This document shows, piece by piece, positions 55,848-64,000 of a stretch of DNA of 64,000 nucleotides. The notes below the pieces were generated by a model. That model did not search any database, was not told where the DNA came from, and saw only the letters and a program-made list of their open reading frames with translations. The position numbers were made by a program, and so were the translations under genes. The stretch covers positions 1 through 64,000 of the forward strand of contig JALDRG010000009.1 of assembly GCA_031315995.1 (NCBI GenBank), read 5' to 3'. This DNA is from Nitrospira sp. (GTDB lineage Bacteria; Nitrospirota; Nitrospiria; Nitrospirales; Nitrospiraceae). How positions within the stretch are numbered: the first letter of the stretch is position 1; each line of letters begins with the position of its first letter.

Positions 55848-57482
55848 TCAGCGTGTGCACGAAAAAAACCTCGGATCGGCGGGGAGATCGTTAAAGCCGG
55901 GCCAGGGATCCAGGCGTTTCAGTACCAAGCTGTCCAGGCTCCATCCGCGCGCCAAGAACGATAGGCATTGAAAGTTGAGCAGCGGCGGGGGATTCCCCAG
56001 CACGTGTTCTTCCGGATAGATGTATTCTCCAATCGGAGCCTGGTATTGCCCCGCTTGCAACCCATGCGCAAATAATGGGAGATCGTTGAATGGCTTTGAG
56101 TCTCCGATCACAATGCCGGCGTTCGATTCGATCCGCGCAATCAATTCACGCGTGGCCCCGCGCAGGGTTCCGGTTCGATCGAACAGGATGGCGGGATTGG
56201 CATTGCTGATAAAACGGAACCGCCCCAATGGCGCCGGTTTGGTAGTGCCGAGGCCGATCAACCGCAGGGTAGTCGTGAAGTTGCCGCCCGCATCCGGGGT
56301 CAGATCGACCGCGTACACGTTGACCGGCCGACTAGGATCGGTGGTGAACCCTTCGACCTTGATCCGGTCTTGGCATTCTGCCGACGCTCCGCAAATTCCT
56401 ATATCTCCTCGCGTTCCGATCAAAATCGGATCGACGGCGACATAGGCGGGATCTTTCCCAGCCTCTGTGTAGACACCGACATTGGCCTCGACCGCATGGG
56501 CCGAGATGTACTGAAGACTCTTGTTCGAATCGGTGGGATCGGGATAACTTCCCAATGCTCCCTCATAGATCACGTAATCTCCGACCATCATCGGGACTTG
56601 TTTGGTGGGATCGCAGGACGGTTGACAGGCCTTGAGGACATTCAAGCCTGGTGTCGGGTTCGGCAAGTCCGGACCAGTCATCACAAATGTCGTCATGGGT
56701 TTACCCGCCTCCAATGGCCTATTGCTCGCGGGACAGTCCGGATCGGAATTGGAACGCTGCACGCACATCGGGTATCCGGTCAACGCATGCACCGAGGGAT
56801 TGTCTTGATCGACCTGAAAGCGCTCATCGGGGAAGCGTGAATGGGGGTTGGTGTTGGGCAGGACACCCGGAAATTGTTGCTGGTTGGATAACCCATAGCG
56901 CCCTGTTGTTGTGCCGTTTACGTTGACTTCGGGATCATTGAGATGTACTCGCGCATCCGCCTCTGTGATGGGGGCTGAGGGGTCTGCCCCCACGCGCAGC
57001 TCGCCTCTGGTCATGTCGATGGCCTTGATGAATCCTGCGCCTGCACTCAGCGAATGTTGTGAGATATGGACCTGTCCCGCGATGTATCGGCAACCGGGAC
57101 TGCAGACGATGTTCCCATCGAGGGCGGCTTCGAATGCGGCCAGTGGAGGTGTCTGATCTCTCAACGCGAGTCCCGACTCATTGTTGGCGTTCGAAATGCC
57201 CTTGGCTTCATCGAAAATTTGCCGAGGGGTTTTGTAGGCTGCCGGCATCACGATCACGCTGTAGCATGGAATAATCACTTCCAAGCCGTTGACGATCATC
57301 TTCGCCCCGGTGAATGGCGTCGGCGTGGCCGCTGGACAGACCGTCGTATCCAACGTGAATTGCTGGATATGGCCCAGAACCTGAAACGGTGTGATGGTCT
57401 GGGCGCTCACGGGAAGGACCGCTCCGATGAACCCAAGAACAGCGCTGAGTCCGGTGATGGTCCCCATTCGGTGCCTAGTCAT
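55848..57482 (-). CDS. Hypothetical secreted protein, first gene of the oxidase cluster
   Basis: 544 aa with a signal peptide (ITGLSAVLGFIGAVLPVSAQ, cleavage near 28). Begins ITPFQVLGHIQQFTL and has several Cys-containing loops (IVCSPGCRYIAGQ, KACQPSCDPTK, GICGASAECQDR) likely to form disulfides, and regular beta-rich sequence. An OB-like 'GHIQQFTLD ... GAKMIVNGLEVIIP' start is reminiscent of proteins found beside large multicopper oxidases, but I cannot name the family. SD AGAGGAG is 7 bases upstream; a 15-bp inverted repeat lies at -49. Confidence 0.75.
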   Translation of the reverse strand: MTRHRMGTITGLSAVLGFIGAVLPVSAQTITPFQVLGHIQQFTLDTTVCPAATPTPFTGAKMIVNGLEVIIPCYSVIVMPAAYKTPRQIFDEAKGISNANNESGLALRDQTPPLAAFEAALDGNIVCSPGCRYIAGQVHISQHSLSAGAGFIKAIDMTRGELRVGADPSAPITEADARVHLNDPEVNVNGTTTGRYGLSNQQQFPGVLPNTNPHSRFPDERFQVDQDNPSVHALTGYPMCVQRSNSDPDCPASNRPLEAGKPMTTFVMTGPDLPNPTPGLNVLKACQPSCDPTKQVPMMVGDYVIYEGALGSYPDPTDSNKSLQYISAHAVEANVGVYTEAGKDPAYVAVDPILIGTRGDIGICGASAECQDRIKVEGFTTDPSRPVNVYAVDLTPDAGGNFTTTLRLIGLGTTKPAPLGRFRFISNANPAILFDRTGTLRGATRELIARIESNAGIVIGDSKPFNDLPLFAHGLQAGQYQAPIGEYIYPEEHVLGNPPPLLNFQCLSFLARGWSLDSLVLKRLDPWPGFNDLPADPRFFSCTR

Positions 57483-57530
57483 GAGTCTTCTCCTCTATAG
57501 CGATCTGAATGGTTGCGCCTATTCGATTTC

Positions 57531-57545
57531 GTGAACATCGTTCAC
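57531..57545. promoter_or_regulatory. Perfect inverted repeat upstream of the oxidase cluster
   Basis: GTGAAC-ATC-GTTCAC, a 6-3-6 perfect dyad, 49-63 bases before the first gene of the cluster. Suits a dimeric regulator such as a TetR, MarR or LacI-type protein; cognate regulator not seen. Confidence 0.5.
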
Positions 57546-57839
57546 TCAATATCCAGGGAACTGAGCGCATGGTCATGTTGAGGAGGGTCTAAGCAGTATC
57601 CTTGCCAACCGGAAAAATCGGTAATGTCTCGAGTTGATACGGTGAGTCTTGCGCTACGTAATCGACGTAAGTTATTGGAAAATAAATGAACAACTCGCAA
57701 TTTGCAAAAAAATTGTGCGGCTGCCGCAAGCAAGACTGAAAAAAATCATTTGATCGGCAGGGTGCGGAGAAATGGAATCTTTATCTAAATGGATACGTAA
57801 GTGAAGGAAAGATACAGCAGTATGGATCAAAGACTGACT

Positions 57840-58252
57840 GGAGTGCAGCGCTCGTGAACCGAAGCGCGCCTTTCGTGTTAGCGCGCAGTCGGTGATTCCG
57901 CCACGCAGTGAGTACCCGAATCAGGTCGAGCGCGTCTTCTGCCGATTCAGGCTGTTCGGGCGCTTCGCCGTACATGATGAGACGCGAGCGCACAACCTTG
58001 TCACGGGGTGGGGGGCAATCGGTAGCGGAAGCCCAGCAGAATCTGAATTGTTCCTACGGAGGCATTCTCGATTTTTCAACGAAAACCGCGAACCCGGTGA
58101 TCGAGCTCTTCGTAGGAAATGGCCCGGACTCTCCCCTCCCTGCCGTCTGCATCCAGCGCTGTGTTGAAATAGGCCTGGCGTAGCGCACGGTCGAGGAGCG
58201 TGGCATGGAGCGGCTCGTCTTCTATGATTGGGGTGACGGTGTCCGACATAGG
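57840..58252 (-). pseudogene. Remnant of an unidentified gene
   Basis: Minus-strand frames starting at about 58249 give MSDTVTPIIEDEPLHATLLD and FNTALDADGREGRVRAISYE then a stop at 58076; after a gap another frame gives RLIMYGEAPEQPESAEDALD and LIRVLTAWRNHRLR to about 57870. They could be the two ends of one small cytoplasmic protein broken by indels. No family recognised; the region may also be non-coding. Confidence 0.4.
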
Positions 58253-58357
58253 GAGCACGCCTAGACTCGAGGTATCGCCGTTTCGTCAACACCTGATCGT
58301 ATCCGTGTTATCTCAGCTGAAGGAGAGACGGAACCTGTCACGTCGCCGCTCAGAGAA

Positions 58358-58375
58358 TTAACACGCCGTTAACGC
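58358..58375 (+). promoter_or_regulatory. Candidate Pho box of the pst operon
   Basis: 7-4-7 direct repeat ATTAACA-CGCC-GTTAACG, 81 bases before pstS. It is the best-conserved of three such boxes in this island. Confidence 0.65.
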
Positions 58376-58455
58376 CGCAGTGAGGGCGGTGCAATGGCTC
58401 GATCGTACGATGCAGCATGATTCTTGTCCATCTTCTACATCCACGGAGGTCGTAA

Positions 58456-59478
58456 ATGCTGATGGCTTCTCCCCGCCTGATTTTCATGGGGATCACGTTG
58501 ACGGTCTTAGGCCTCTTCATGATGACCACTCTCCGGAGTGCCGGTGCCGCTCAGTCCGCTGCGATCATGAACCATGGCACAGGTGATGAGGAACTCAAGC
58601 CCTATGCCAAGGTCAGCGGCGTGTCCGGCACCATCAATAGCATCGGGTCCGATACCCTGAATAATCTGATCACGCTTTGGGCGGAAGGTTTCCGAAAGCA
58701 ATATCCAAATGTCAAAATCCAGGTGGAAGGCAAGGGGTCCAGTACAGCGCCACCGGCTCTCATTGAAGGCACGGCGCAACTTGGTCCCATGTCGCGGACG
58801 ATGAAGTCGAGCGAGATCGACTCGTTTGAGGCAAAATTCGGCTACCCGCCCACTGCCTACCCTGTGGCGGTCGATGCCTTGGCGCTCTTCGTCAACAAAG
58901 ACAATCCGATCAAAGGGCTGACCGTCGACGAAGTGGATGCCTTGTTCTCGAAGTCTCGGCGGCAGGGTCATACCACCGACCTGAGCCGCTGGGGGCAAGT
59001 CGGCCATACCGCCGATTGGGCGAATGCGCCGATCAGTCTCTATGGTCGAAACTCGGCCTCGGGCACCTATGGATTCTTCAAAGAACGCGCCCTCAAGAAC
59101 GGTGACTTCAAAGATCAGGTGAAGGAACAACCTGGCTCGGCTTCGGTCGTTCAAGGCATCAGCGAAGACCGTTACGGTATCGGATACAGCGGGATCGGGT
59201 ATACGACATCCGGGGTCAGAATGGTTCCGCTGGCGGCGAAGTCCGGGCAGCCATTCGTCGAACCGACGCGCGCGAACACGAAAAATGGAACGTACCCGTT
59301 GTGGCGCTACCTGTACATCTATGTGAATCAGGCTCCCGGAAAACCCCTCTCCCCTATCGTGAAAGAGTTTCTCGCCTACGTCTACAGCAAGGAGGGGCAG
59401 TCCGACGTGTTCAGAGACGGATATTTCCCTGTCGACGGAATCGTGGCTGAAAAGCAACTCAGCAGGATCCGGCGATGA
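58456..59478 (+). CDS. pstS: Phosphate ABC transporter substrate-binding protein
   Basis: Periplasmic phosphate-binding protein. 340 aa; signal peptide to about residue 32 (LIFMGITLTVLGLFMMTT ... SAGA). Binding-site segments: NSIGSDTLNNL, VEGKGSSTAPPALIEGTAQL, GPMSRTMKSSE, LYGRNSASGTYGFF and GIGYSGIGY. The SGTY loop and SSTAPPAL segment are phosphate-contacting in the family. SD: GGAGGTCGTAA before the ATG. ATGA overlap of 4 bases with pstC. Confidence 0.96.
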   Translation: MLMASPRLIFMGITLTVLGLFMMTTLRSAGAAQSAAIMNHGTGDEELKPYAKVSGVSGTINSIGSDTLNNLITLWAEGFRKQYPNVKIQVEGKGSSTAPPALIEGTAQLGPMSRTMKSSEIDSFEAKFGYPPTAYPVAVDALALFVNKDNPIKGLTVDEVDALFSKSRRQGHTTDLSRWGQVGHTADWANAPISLYGRNSASGTYGFFKERALKNGDFKDQVKEQPGSASVVQGISEDRYGIGYSGIGYTTSGVRMVPLAAKSGQPFVEPTRANTKNGTYPLWRYLYIYVNQAPGKPLSPIVKEFLAYVYSKEGQSDVFRDGYFPVDGIVAEKQLSRIRR

Positions 59479-61703
59479 TTCTGGAACGTATTCGGTTCTT
59501 CTCGAGGTCAGTACGCATGCGGCCGATAATCGACCGGCTCGCCAGAGCCGTCATTACGGTGGGCGGATTGGCGACTATCGTCAGTATTCTCGGGATTTTC
59601 TTCTTTCTGTTTCGTGAAGTCTCGCCGTTGTTCACGGCGGCGAGTGCGAAGCTGACCCAGCGCTTGAGCGTCTCCGCTGCGTTTGAGGAAGAAGGCCCGG
59701 CTCAGGTTGCCGTGGATGAGCACCGAGAAATTGCGCAGGTGCTGACATCGGGCGCCATTCAGTTTATCGATTTGGCATCCGGCCAACCAATTCCGATTGA
59801 GATGCCGAGCGGTTTCACGGCACGATCAATCACAGCGATGGCTCATGGCGGAGGACGCACGTCGCGCTATGCCGTGGGTACGGCCGATGGCGAGGTCCTC
59901 TTGTTGAAAGTCGGCACCGCGACGGAGTTTTCCGATCAGGGCGAACGACGGAAACGTCCGCACATCCATGCCGGCCATCCCATTCCACTGACGAAGAGCC
60001 CCATTGTCCGGCTGGCTTTCCGCTCGAATGATCAGGGTAGTCTGCTGGCCCTCGTGTCGGAGGGAGGCCGGCTGCTCGTCGTGCGACTCGCGGCAGATGA
60101 TGTGGGTGGCGACAACCCTCTCATCACGGAACTTCCGCAACCGAAGGGTGCGATGACCGCCCTCGTGCTGGACGCCTCGTTCGAAAATCTGTACGTCGGG
60201 ACGACGGAAGGACAAGTGGTGCATGTCGCCCTGTCCGAGACGGAGCCTCCTGAGGTGAGATCATCCTATGCCGTCGCTGCACCCTCGACGGCAGTCACCA
60301 GGCTAGGGTTTTTGAGCGGCGATCGGAGCCTCGTAGTGATGACCGAGGACGGGGCGGTCTCGACATGGGGACTCGTACGACGTGCCGATGCCCCTTCCGG
60401 GTGGAGACTGACCCGAATGCATACGTTCCGCTCTCACCCTGCACCGGTCACTGCGTTCGCACCGTCGCAGCGAGTGAAGGGGTTTGTGACCGGCGACGCG
60501 AAGGGAAATCTGTTCCTCCATCATGCGACCTCCTCCCAAACATTGCTGCGCCTGGCGATTGGAGAATTTCCGGTACGGGCAGTGGCCTTCGCGCCCAAAG
60601 GGGACGGATTGATCTCGCTTGATGAGGCCGGTCACCTCGCGCTCTATCACGTGGACAACGCTTATCCCGAGGTGACCTTCGCGACGCTGTTCGGAAAGGT
60701 CTGGTATGAGGGATATGATGAGCCCGCCTATGTATGGCAATCGTCGTCAGGGTCGGATGATTTTGAACCCAAGCTCGGCCTGATGCCGCTGGCTTTCGGG
60801 ACGCTCAAAGGAACGATGTACGCGTTGCTCCTCGCGGTGCCGATTGCCATCTTTGCGGCCATGTGCACGTCACAGTTCATGCATCCGGATCTTCGAGCCC
60901 AGATCAAGCCCATCATTGAGGTGATGGCGGCCCTGCCCACGGTTGTATTGGGATTTCTCGCCGGCCTCTGGTTGGCGCCTCTCCTGGAACGATATCTGCC
61001 GGCGGTGGCCGGTATGGCCCTGACCCTCCCGCTGGTCGTCATCGCGAGTTCCTTCGTATGGTATTTCCTGCCCCCGACGTTCAGACGACGCCTGCGTCCC
61101 GGACAGGAGGCGCTGCTGCTCATTCCCCTGTTGGCAATGGGCATGGGCGTTTGTCTCTGGGCCAATTCATTTCTTGAAGCCTGGTGGTTCGGCGGAGACA
61201 TCCATGCTTGGCTGTCGAACCGACTTGGACTTCAATACGATCAGCGCAATGCCTTGGTCGTCGGCCTCGTCATGGGGTTCGCCATTGTGCCCGTGATCTA
61301 TAGCATCGCCGAAGAGGCGCTGGCGAACGTGCCGAAGACTCAAATCGCCGGCTCGCTTGCGCTGGGCGCCACACGCTGGCAAACCGTACTGCACCTGGTC
61401 TTGCTCTCGGCCAGCCCCGGAATATTTTCCGCCGTCATGATCGGATTCGGTCGCGCGATCGGTGAAACCATGATCGTGCTCATGGCGACGGGGAACACGC
61501 CCCTCATGGATTGGAACTGGGCCAATGGATTCAGGACTCTGTCGGCGAATATTGCGGTCGAAATCCCGGAAGCACCGCACGGTGAGAGCCTCTATCGAGT
61601 CCTGTTTCTTGCGGCGTTGCTCCTGTTCATCGTGACGTTCATGATCAACTCCATAGCCGAAATCGTGCGGCAGCGGCTGCGAGAGAAATACAGCCATGGG
61701 TAA
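59475..61703 (+). CDS. pstC: Phosphate ABC transporter permease, long form with propeller-like insert
   Basis: 742 aa, well above the usual 300. One N-terminal helix (AVITVGGLATIVSILGIFFF) is followed by about 360 residues of beta-propeller-like sequence (AQVLTSGAIQFIDLASGQPI, TLYVGTTEG-type repeats such as ENLYVGTTEGQVVHVALSE, GFVTGDAKGNLFLHHATSS), which would face the periplasm, and then the permease domain from about 430 (LGLMPLAFGTLKGTMYALLL) with the EAA-type loop GSLALGATRWQTVLHLVLLS. Long PstC forms of this kind are known in Proteobacteria. Overlaps pstS by 4 and pstA by 8 bases. Confidence 0.95.
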   Translation: MILERIRFFSRSVRMRPIIDRLARAVITVGGLATIVSILGIFFFLFREVSPLFTAASAKLTQRLSVSAAFEEEGPAQVAVDEHREIAQVLTSGAIQFIDLASGQPIPIEMPSGFTARSITAMAHGGGRTSRYAVGTADGEVLLLKVGTATEFSDQGERRKRPHIHAGHPIPLTKSPIVRLAFRSNDQGSLLALVSEGGRLLVVRLAADDVGGDNPLITELPQPKGAMTALVLDASFENLYVGTTEGQVVHVALSETEPPEVRSSYAVAAPSTAVTRLGFLSGDRSLVVMTEDGAVSTWGLVRRADAPSGWRLTRMHTFRSHPAPVTAFAPSQRVKGFVTGDAKGNLFLHHATSSQTLLRLAIGEFPVRAVAFAPKGDGLISLDEAGHLALYHVDNAYPEVTFATLFGKVWYEGYDEPAYVWQSSSGSDDFEPKLGLMPLAFGTLKGTMYALLLAVPIAIFAAMCTSQFMHPDLRAQIKPIIEVMAALPTVVLGFLAGLWLAPLLERYLPAVAGMALTLPLVVIASSFVWYFLPPTFRRRLRPGQEALLLIPLLAMGMGVCLWANSFLEAWWFGGDIHAWLSNRLGLQYDQRNALVVGLVMGFAIVPVIYSIAEEALANVPKTQIAGSLALGATRWQTVLHLVLLSASPGIFSAVMIGFGRAIGETMIVLMATGNTPLMDWNWANGFRTLSANIAVEIPEAPHGESLYRVLFLAALLLFIVTFMINSIAEIVRQRLREKYSHG

Positions 61704-63345
61704 GCGCACCGATTCCTTGAAGGGCTTCTGGCGGGGCGGAGAATTATTCGTGTGGATGACCGCGTCCGGCGTCGCCATCAGTCTCTTGATGGTGGGCGCG
61801 ATGCTCGTGTTGATCATCGTGAACGGATTGGGACAGTTCTGGCCGGCTACCCTGCATCAGGTCGTGTTGAAGACGCAGGAAACCCTCATTGGGCAGCTGG
61901 TGGGGGACGAGGTGATTCCCAACTCGGTCACGCCGGACAGACCCGATGGACTCAACCGGTTTCGGTACCGGGTTGGAAATCGGGATGTGTTCAGCTCGGA
62001 GTATCGATGGATCAATGGAGACGATATCGTCTCGATCAGTAGCCCGGAAGATTTGACATTCGTCGAACGTCGCGAATGGGGCCCTGCGTTCGGCCGCCTT
62101 GGCATTGTGGGGAAGGACGACAAGCCGGAGGCTTCGGGCGGTCAGACCTGGTCGGCTATCGGAGCGCTCGTACAGGAATCCACCGCACTGCGCCACCGTA
62201 TTGAACATGTGGAGCGGGACGAGATCGGGGCCATCAATTATCGCCTCGAACAGGCCAGGCTTGAACGTCAGGCGCTGATGCTCGATGGCCGGCTCAGCCC
62301 TCGCGAAGCCGACGTGGATCGCCGTCTCGTCGACCAGATCGCCACGCTGGAACGGGACTATCTAGCCAAGACGGCGACCTTGGAGCAGTTGCACCAAGAG
62401 GCCGGGCAGAAGACACTGCTGTTGACGCTCTCGAACGGGCGGACGCTGCGATTGACGCTGGATCAGGTGATCGCCGTCAGTAGGCCGAACGACATGACCT
62501 GGATCGACAAGTCGGTCGAGTACCTTCACAACCTCTGGTTGTTTGTGTCCAGCGAGCCCCGTGAAGCGAATACCGAAGGCGGTATCTTTCCCGCAATTTT
62601 CGGCACCGTCTTGATGGTGTTTCTGATGACGATCGCCGTCATGCCGTTCGGCGTGATGGCTGCGGTCTATCTGCGGGAGTATGCCAGGCAAGGGGCCCTA
62701 GTCAGACTCGTACGGATTGCGGTCAACAATCTAGCTGGTGTGCCCTCGATCGTGTTCGGTGTCTTCGGACTGGCCTTCTTCGTCTATGCGTTAGGCGGGA
62801 CGATCGACCAGTTGCTCTTTCCCGAATCGTTGCCCAATCCCACTTTCGGCACCGGTGGCATTCTCTGGGCGTCGCTGACCCTGGCCCTGCTGACCGTGCC
62901 GGTCGTGATCGTCGCAACCGAAGAGGGGCTCTCGGCCGTCCCCCGGGATTTTCGGGAAGGGTCGGTCGGATTGGGCGCGACCAAGTTTGAAACAATCTGG
63001 CACGTCATTCTTCCCTGCGCGCTTCCGGGCATTTTGACGGGGCTTATCTTGGCCATGGCTCGCGCGGCCGGCGAAGTGGCGCCTCTCATGCTTACAGGTG
63101 TGGTGAAGTTGGCGCCTGCCCTTCCCTTGGACGGCTACGGTCCGTTTCTTCACCTCGACCGGAAATTCATGCACTTGGGATTTCATATTTATGACGTGGG
63201 CTTTCAATCACCGAACGTCGAAGCCGCCAAACCGATGGTGTACATGACCACGCTGATATTGATCCTCGTGGTGGTTCTGCTGAATTGGACGGCCGTGATG
63301 TTACGAAACCGACTGCGCAAACGATTTGCGATGTCTCCCGTCTAA
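61696..63345 (+). CDS. pstA: Phosphate ABC transporter permease, long form
   Basis: 549 aa. N-terminal helix (VAISLLMVGAMLVLIIVNGL), a roughly 220-residue extracytoplasmic domain with a coiled-coil stretch (about 160-240, RIEHVERDEIGAINYRLEQA), then the permease domain (about 290-545) with the EAA loop GSVGLGATKFETIWHVILPC. It pairs with long-form PstC. Confidence 0.95.
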   Translation: MGKRTDSLKGFWRGGELFVWMTASGVAISLLMVGAMLVLIIVNGLGQFWPATLHQVVLKTQETLIGQLVGDEVIPNSVTPDRPDGLNRFRYRVGNRDVFSSEYRWINGDDIVSISSPEDLTFVERREWGPAFGRLGIVGKDDKPEASGGQTWSAIGALVQESTALRHRIEHVERDEIGAINYRLEQARLERQALMLDGRLSPREADVDRRLVDQIATLERDYLAKTATLEQLHQEAGQKTLLLTLSNGRTLRLTLDQVIAVSRPNDMTWIDKSVEYLHNLWLFVSSEPREANTEGGIFPAIFGTVLMVFLMTIAVMPFGVMAAVYLREYARQGALVRLVRIAVNNLAGVPSIVFGVFGLAFFVYALGGTIDQLLFPESLPNPTFGTGGILWASLTLALLTVPVVIVATEEGLSAVPRDFREGSVGLGATKFETIWHVILPCALPGILTGLILAMARAAGEVAPLMLTGVVKLAPALPLDGYGPFLHLDRKFMHLGFHIYDVGFQSPNVEAAKPMVYMTTLILILVVVLLNWTAVMLRNRLRKRFAMSPV

Positions 63346-63363
63346 TTTACCGAGAGGAGCCGC

Positions 63364-64000
63364 ATGGAAGTCCGACCCTTCAGTCAACCCTTCACGACGC
63401 CGACCGTCTCGTCTCGTCCCGTCATGCCGAGTGTTCCGCAGTCCCGCGTGCTTCGTGAGCAATCGGACGCCGGACCATCGGTGGATGCGAAGATTCAGGT
63501 TCGTAATCTGGACTTTTATTATGGGGAGCGGCAAGCTCTCTTTCACGTGGTTCTCACGGTCCGCACCAACTCCGTGACGGCGTTCATTGGGCCCTCCGGC
63601 TGCGGAAAATCCACCTTGCTGCGTTGTCTGAACCGCATGAACGATCTGGTTGAGGGCGCCCGTACCGTGGGTCGAGTGGAACTCGACGGTACCGACATTT
63701 ATGACCTCGCCATCGATGTCACCGATCTTAGAAAACGCGTGGGCATGGTGTTCCAAAAGTCGAATCCCTTTCCCAAGTCGATCTATGACAATGTGGCCTA
63801 TGGACCGCGATTGCATGGGACGAAAGACAAACGACGATTGGATGAACTGGTGCACCACAGTCTGCAAGGAGCGGGATTATGGGATGAGGTGAAGGACCGT
63901 CTGACGCAGAGCGCGCTGGGGCTGTCGGGTGGACAGCAACAGCGTTTGTGCATCGCCCGGGCCTTGGCGGTGCAGCCGGAGGTCATTCTTATGGATGAAC
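63364..64000 (+). CDS. pstB: Phosphate ABC transporter ATP-binding protein (3' end beyond window)
   Basis: ATPase that drives phosphate import. About 212 codons visible. A 40-residue Ser/Pro/Val-rich N-terminal extension precedes the ABC domain; Walker [21 protein letters not shown]-loop [20 protein letters not shown], signature [19 protein letters not shown] and the start of Walker B (VILMDE) at the window edge. Start ATG with GAGAGGAG upstream; 18 bases after pstA. Confidence 0.96.
   Translation, partial: MEVRPFSQPFTTPTVSSRPVMPSVPQSRVLREQSDAGPSVDAKIQVRNLDFYYGERQALFHVVLTVRTNSVTAFIGPSGCGKSTLLRCLNRMNDLVEGARTVGRVELDGTDIYDLAIDVTDLRKRVGMVFQKSNPFPKSIYDNVAYGPRLHGTKDKRRLDELVHHSLQGAGLWDEVKDRLTQSALGLSGGQQQRLCIARALAVQPEVILMDE

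Noticed and set aside
1..64000. tRNA, rRNA, riboswitch, phage or insertion-sequence genes
   Set aside because: No cloverleaf-like GGTTCGAATCC patterns, transposase motifs, integrases or terminal inverted repeats were recognised. A thiamine riboswitch upstream of thiE was looked for and not seen.

Overview
The window looks like a contiguous piece of a high-GC bacterial chromosome, most likely a Nitrospira (phylum Nitrospirota). This rests on overall protein style, on the aroQ-efp-accB-accC and rpoZ-gmk-yicC neighbourhoods, and on central-carbon genes (fumarase, a citrate synthase, an ACT-containing malic enzyme, a ferredoxin-NADP-reductase-like flavoprotein) of the kind such organisms carry. 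No database search was possible, so the genus is an inference. I saw no rRNA, tRNA, CRISPR array or insertion sequence.

Layout. 1-8 kb: Mrp P-loop ATPase (cut by the left edge), acyl-CoA desaturase, a remnant of a HlyD-type secretion adaptor, bifunctional PutA, a secreted protein, an SDR enzyme and BioD. 8-19.4 kb: a long minus-strand housekeeping block (thiE, accC, accB, efp, aroQ, a TPR protein, coaBC, rpoZ, gmk, yicC, nth, hflX, tsaD) with short gaps or overlaps, probably a few operons. 19.6-23.3 kb: clpC and nadK diverge from two near-consensus sigma-70 promoters. 23.3-35.3 kb: carbon metabolism and accessory genes (flavoprotein, fumC, hsp20, a 29-codon membrane micro-ORF, citrate synthase, small secreted or zinc-ribbon proteins, an ArsC-like protein, rnd, a J-domain protein, an antiporter, malic enzyme). 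35.7-41.2 kb: a self-contained unit for a 74-aa Lys/Asp/Glu/Gly/His repeat protein, a 1232-aa fusion of a SPATA20-like thioredoxin/DUF255 protein with an aldo/keto reductase, a Pal-like lipoprotein and a CBS protein.

41.4-64 kb looks like a phosphate-starvation island. It has an atypical PhoB-like regulator, an OprP-type porin, and pstS-pstC-pstA-pstB running off the right edge. Three 7-4-7 direct repeats of a GTTAACA-like half-site sit upstream of the porin, of a decayed PstS-like gene and of pstS, and look like Pho boxes. Between porin and pst operon are (i) 44.4-47.8 kb of broken genes: a secreted protein, a second PstS-like protein, a PsiE-like membrane protein and a small helix-turn-helix-like protein; and (ii) an apparently functional four-gene minus-strand cluster at 48.1-57.5 kb: a 544-aa secreted protein, a 188-aa protein, an 1842-aa lipoprotein with multicopper-oxidase motifs, and a YncE-like beta-propeller protein whose 3' end looks frameshifted. 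This cluster, comparable in size to the giant MofA/McoA-type oxidases implicated in Mn(II) oxidation, is the best candidate for an undescribed system here.
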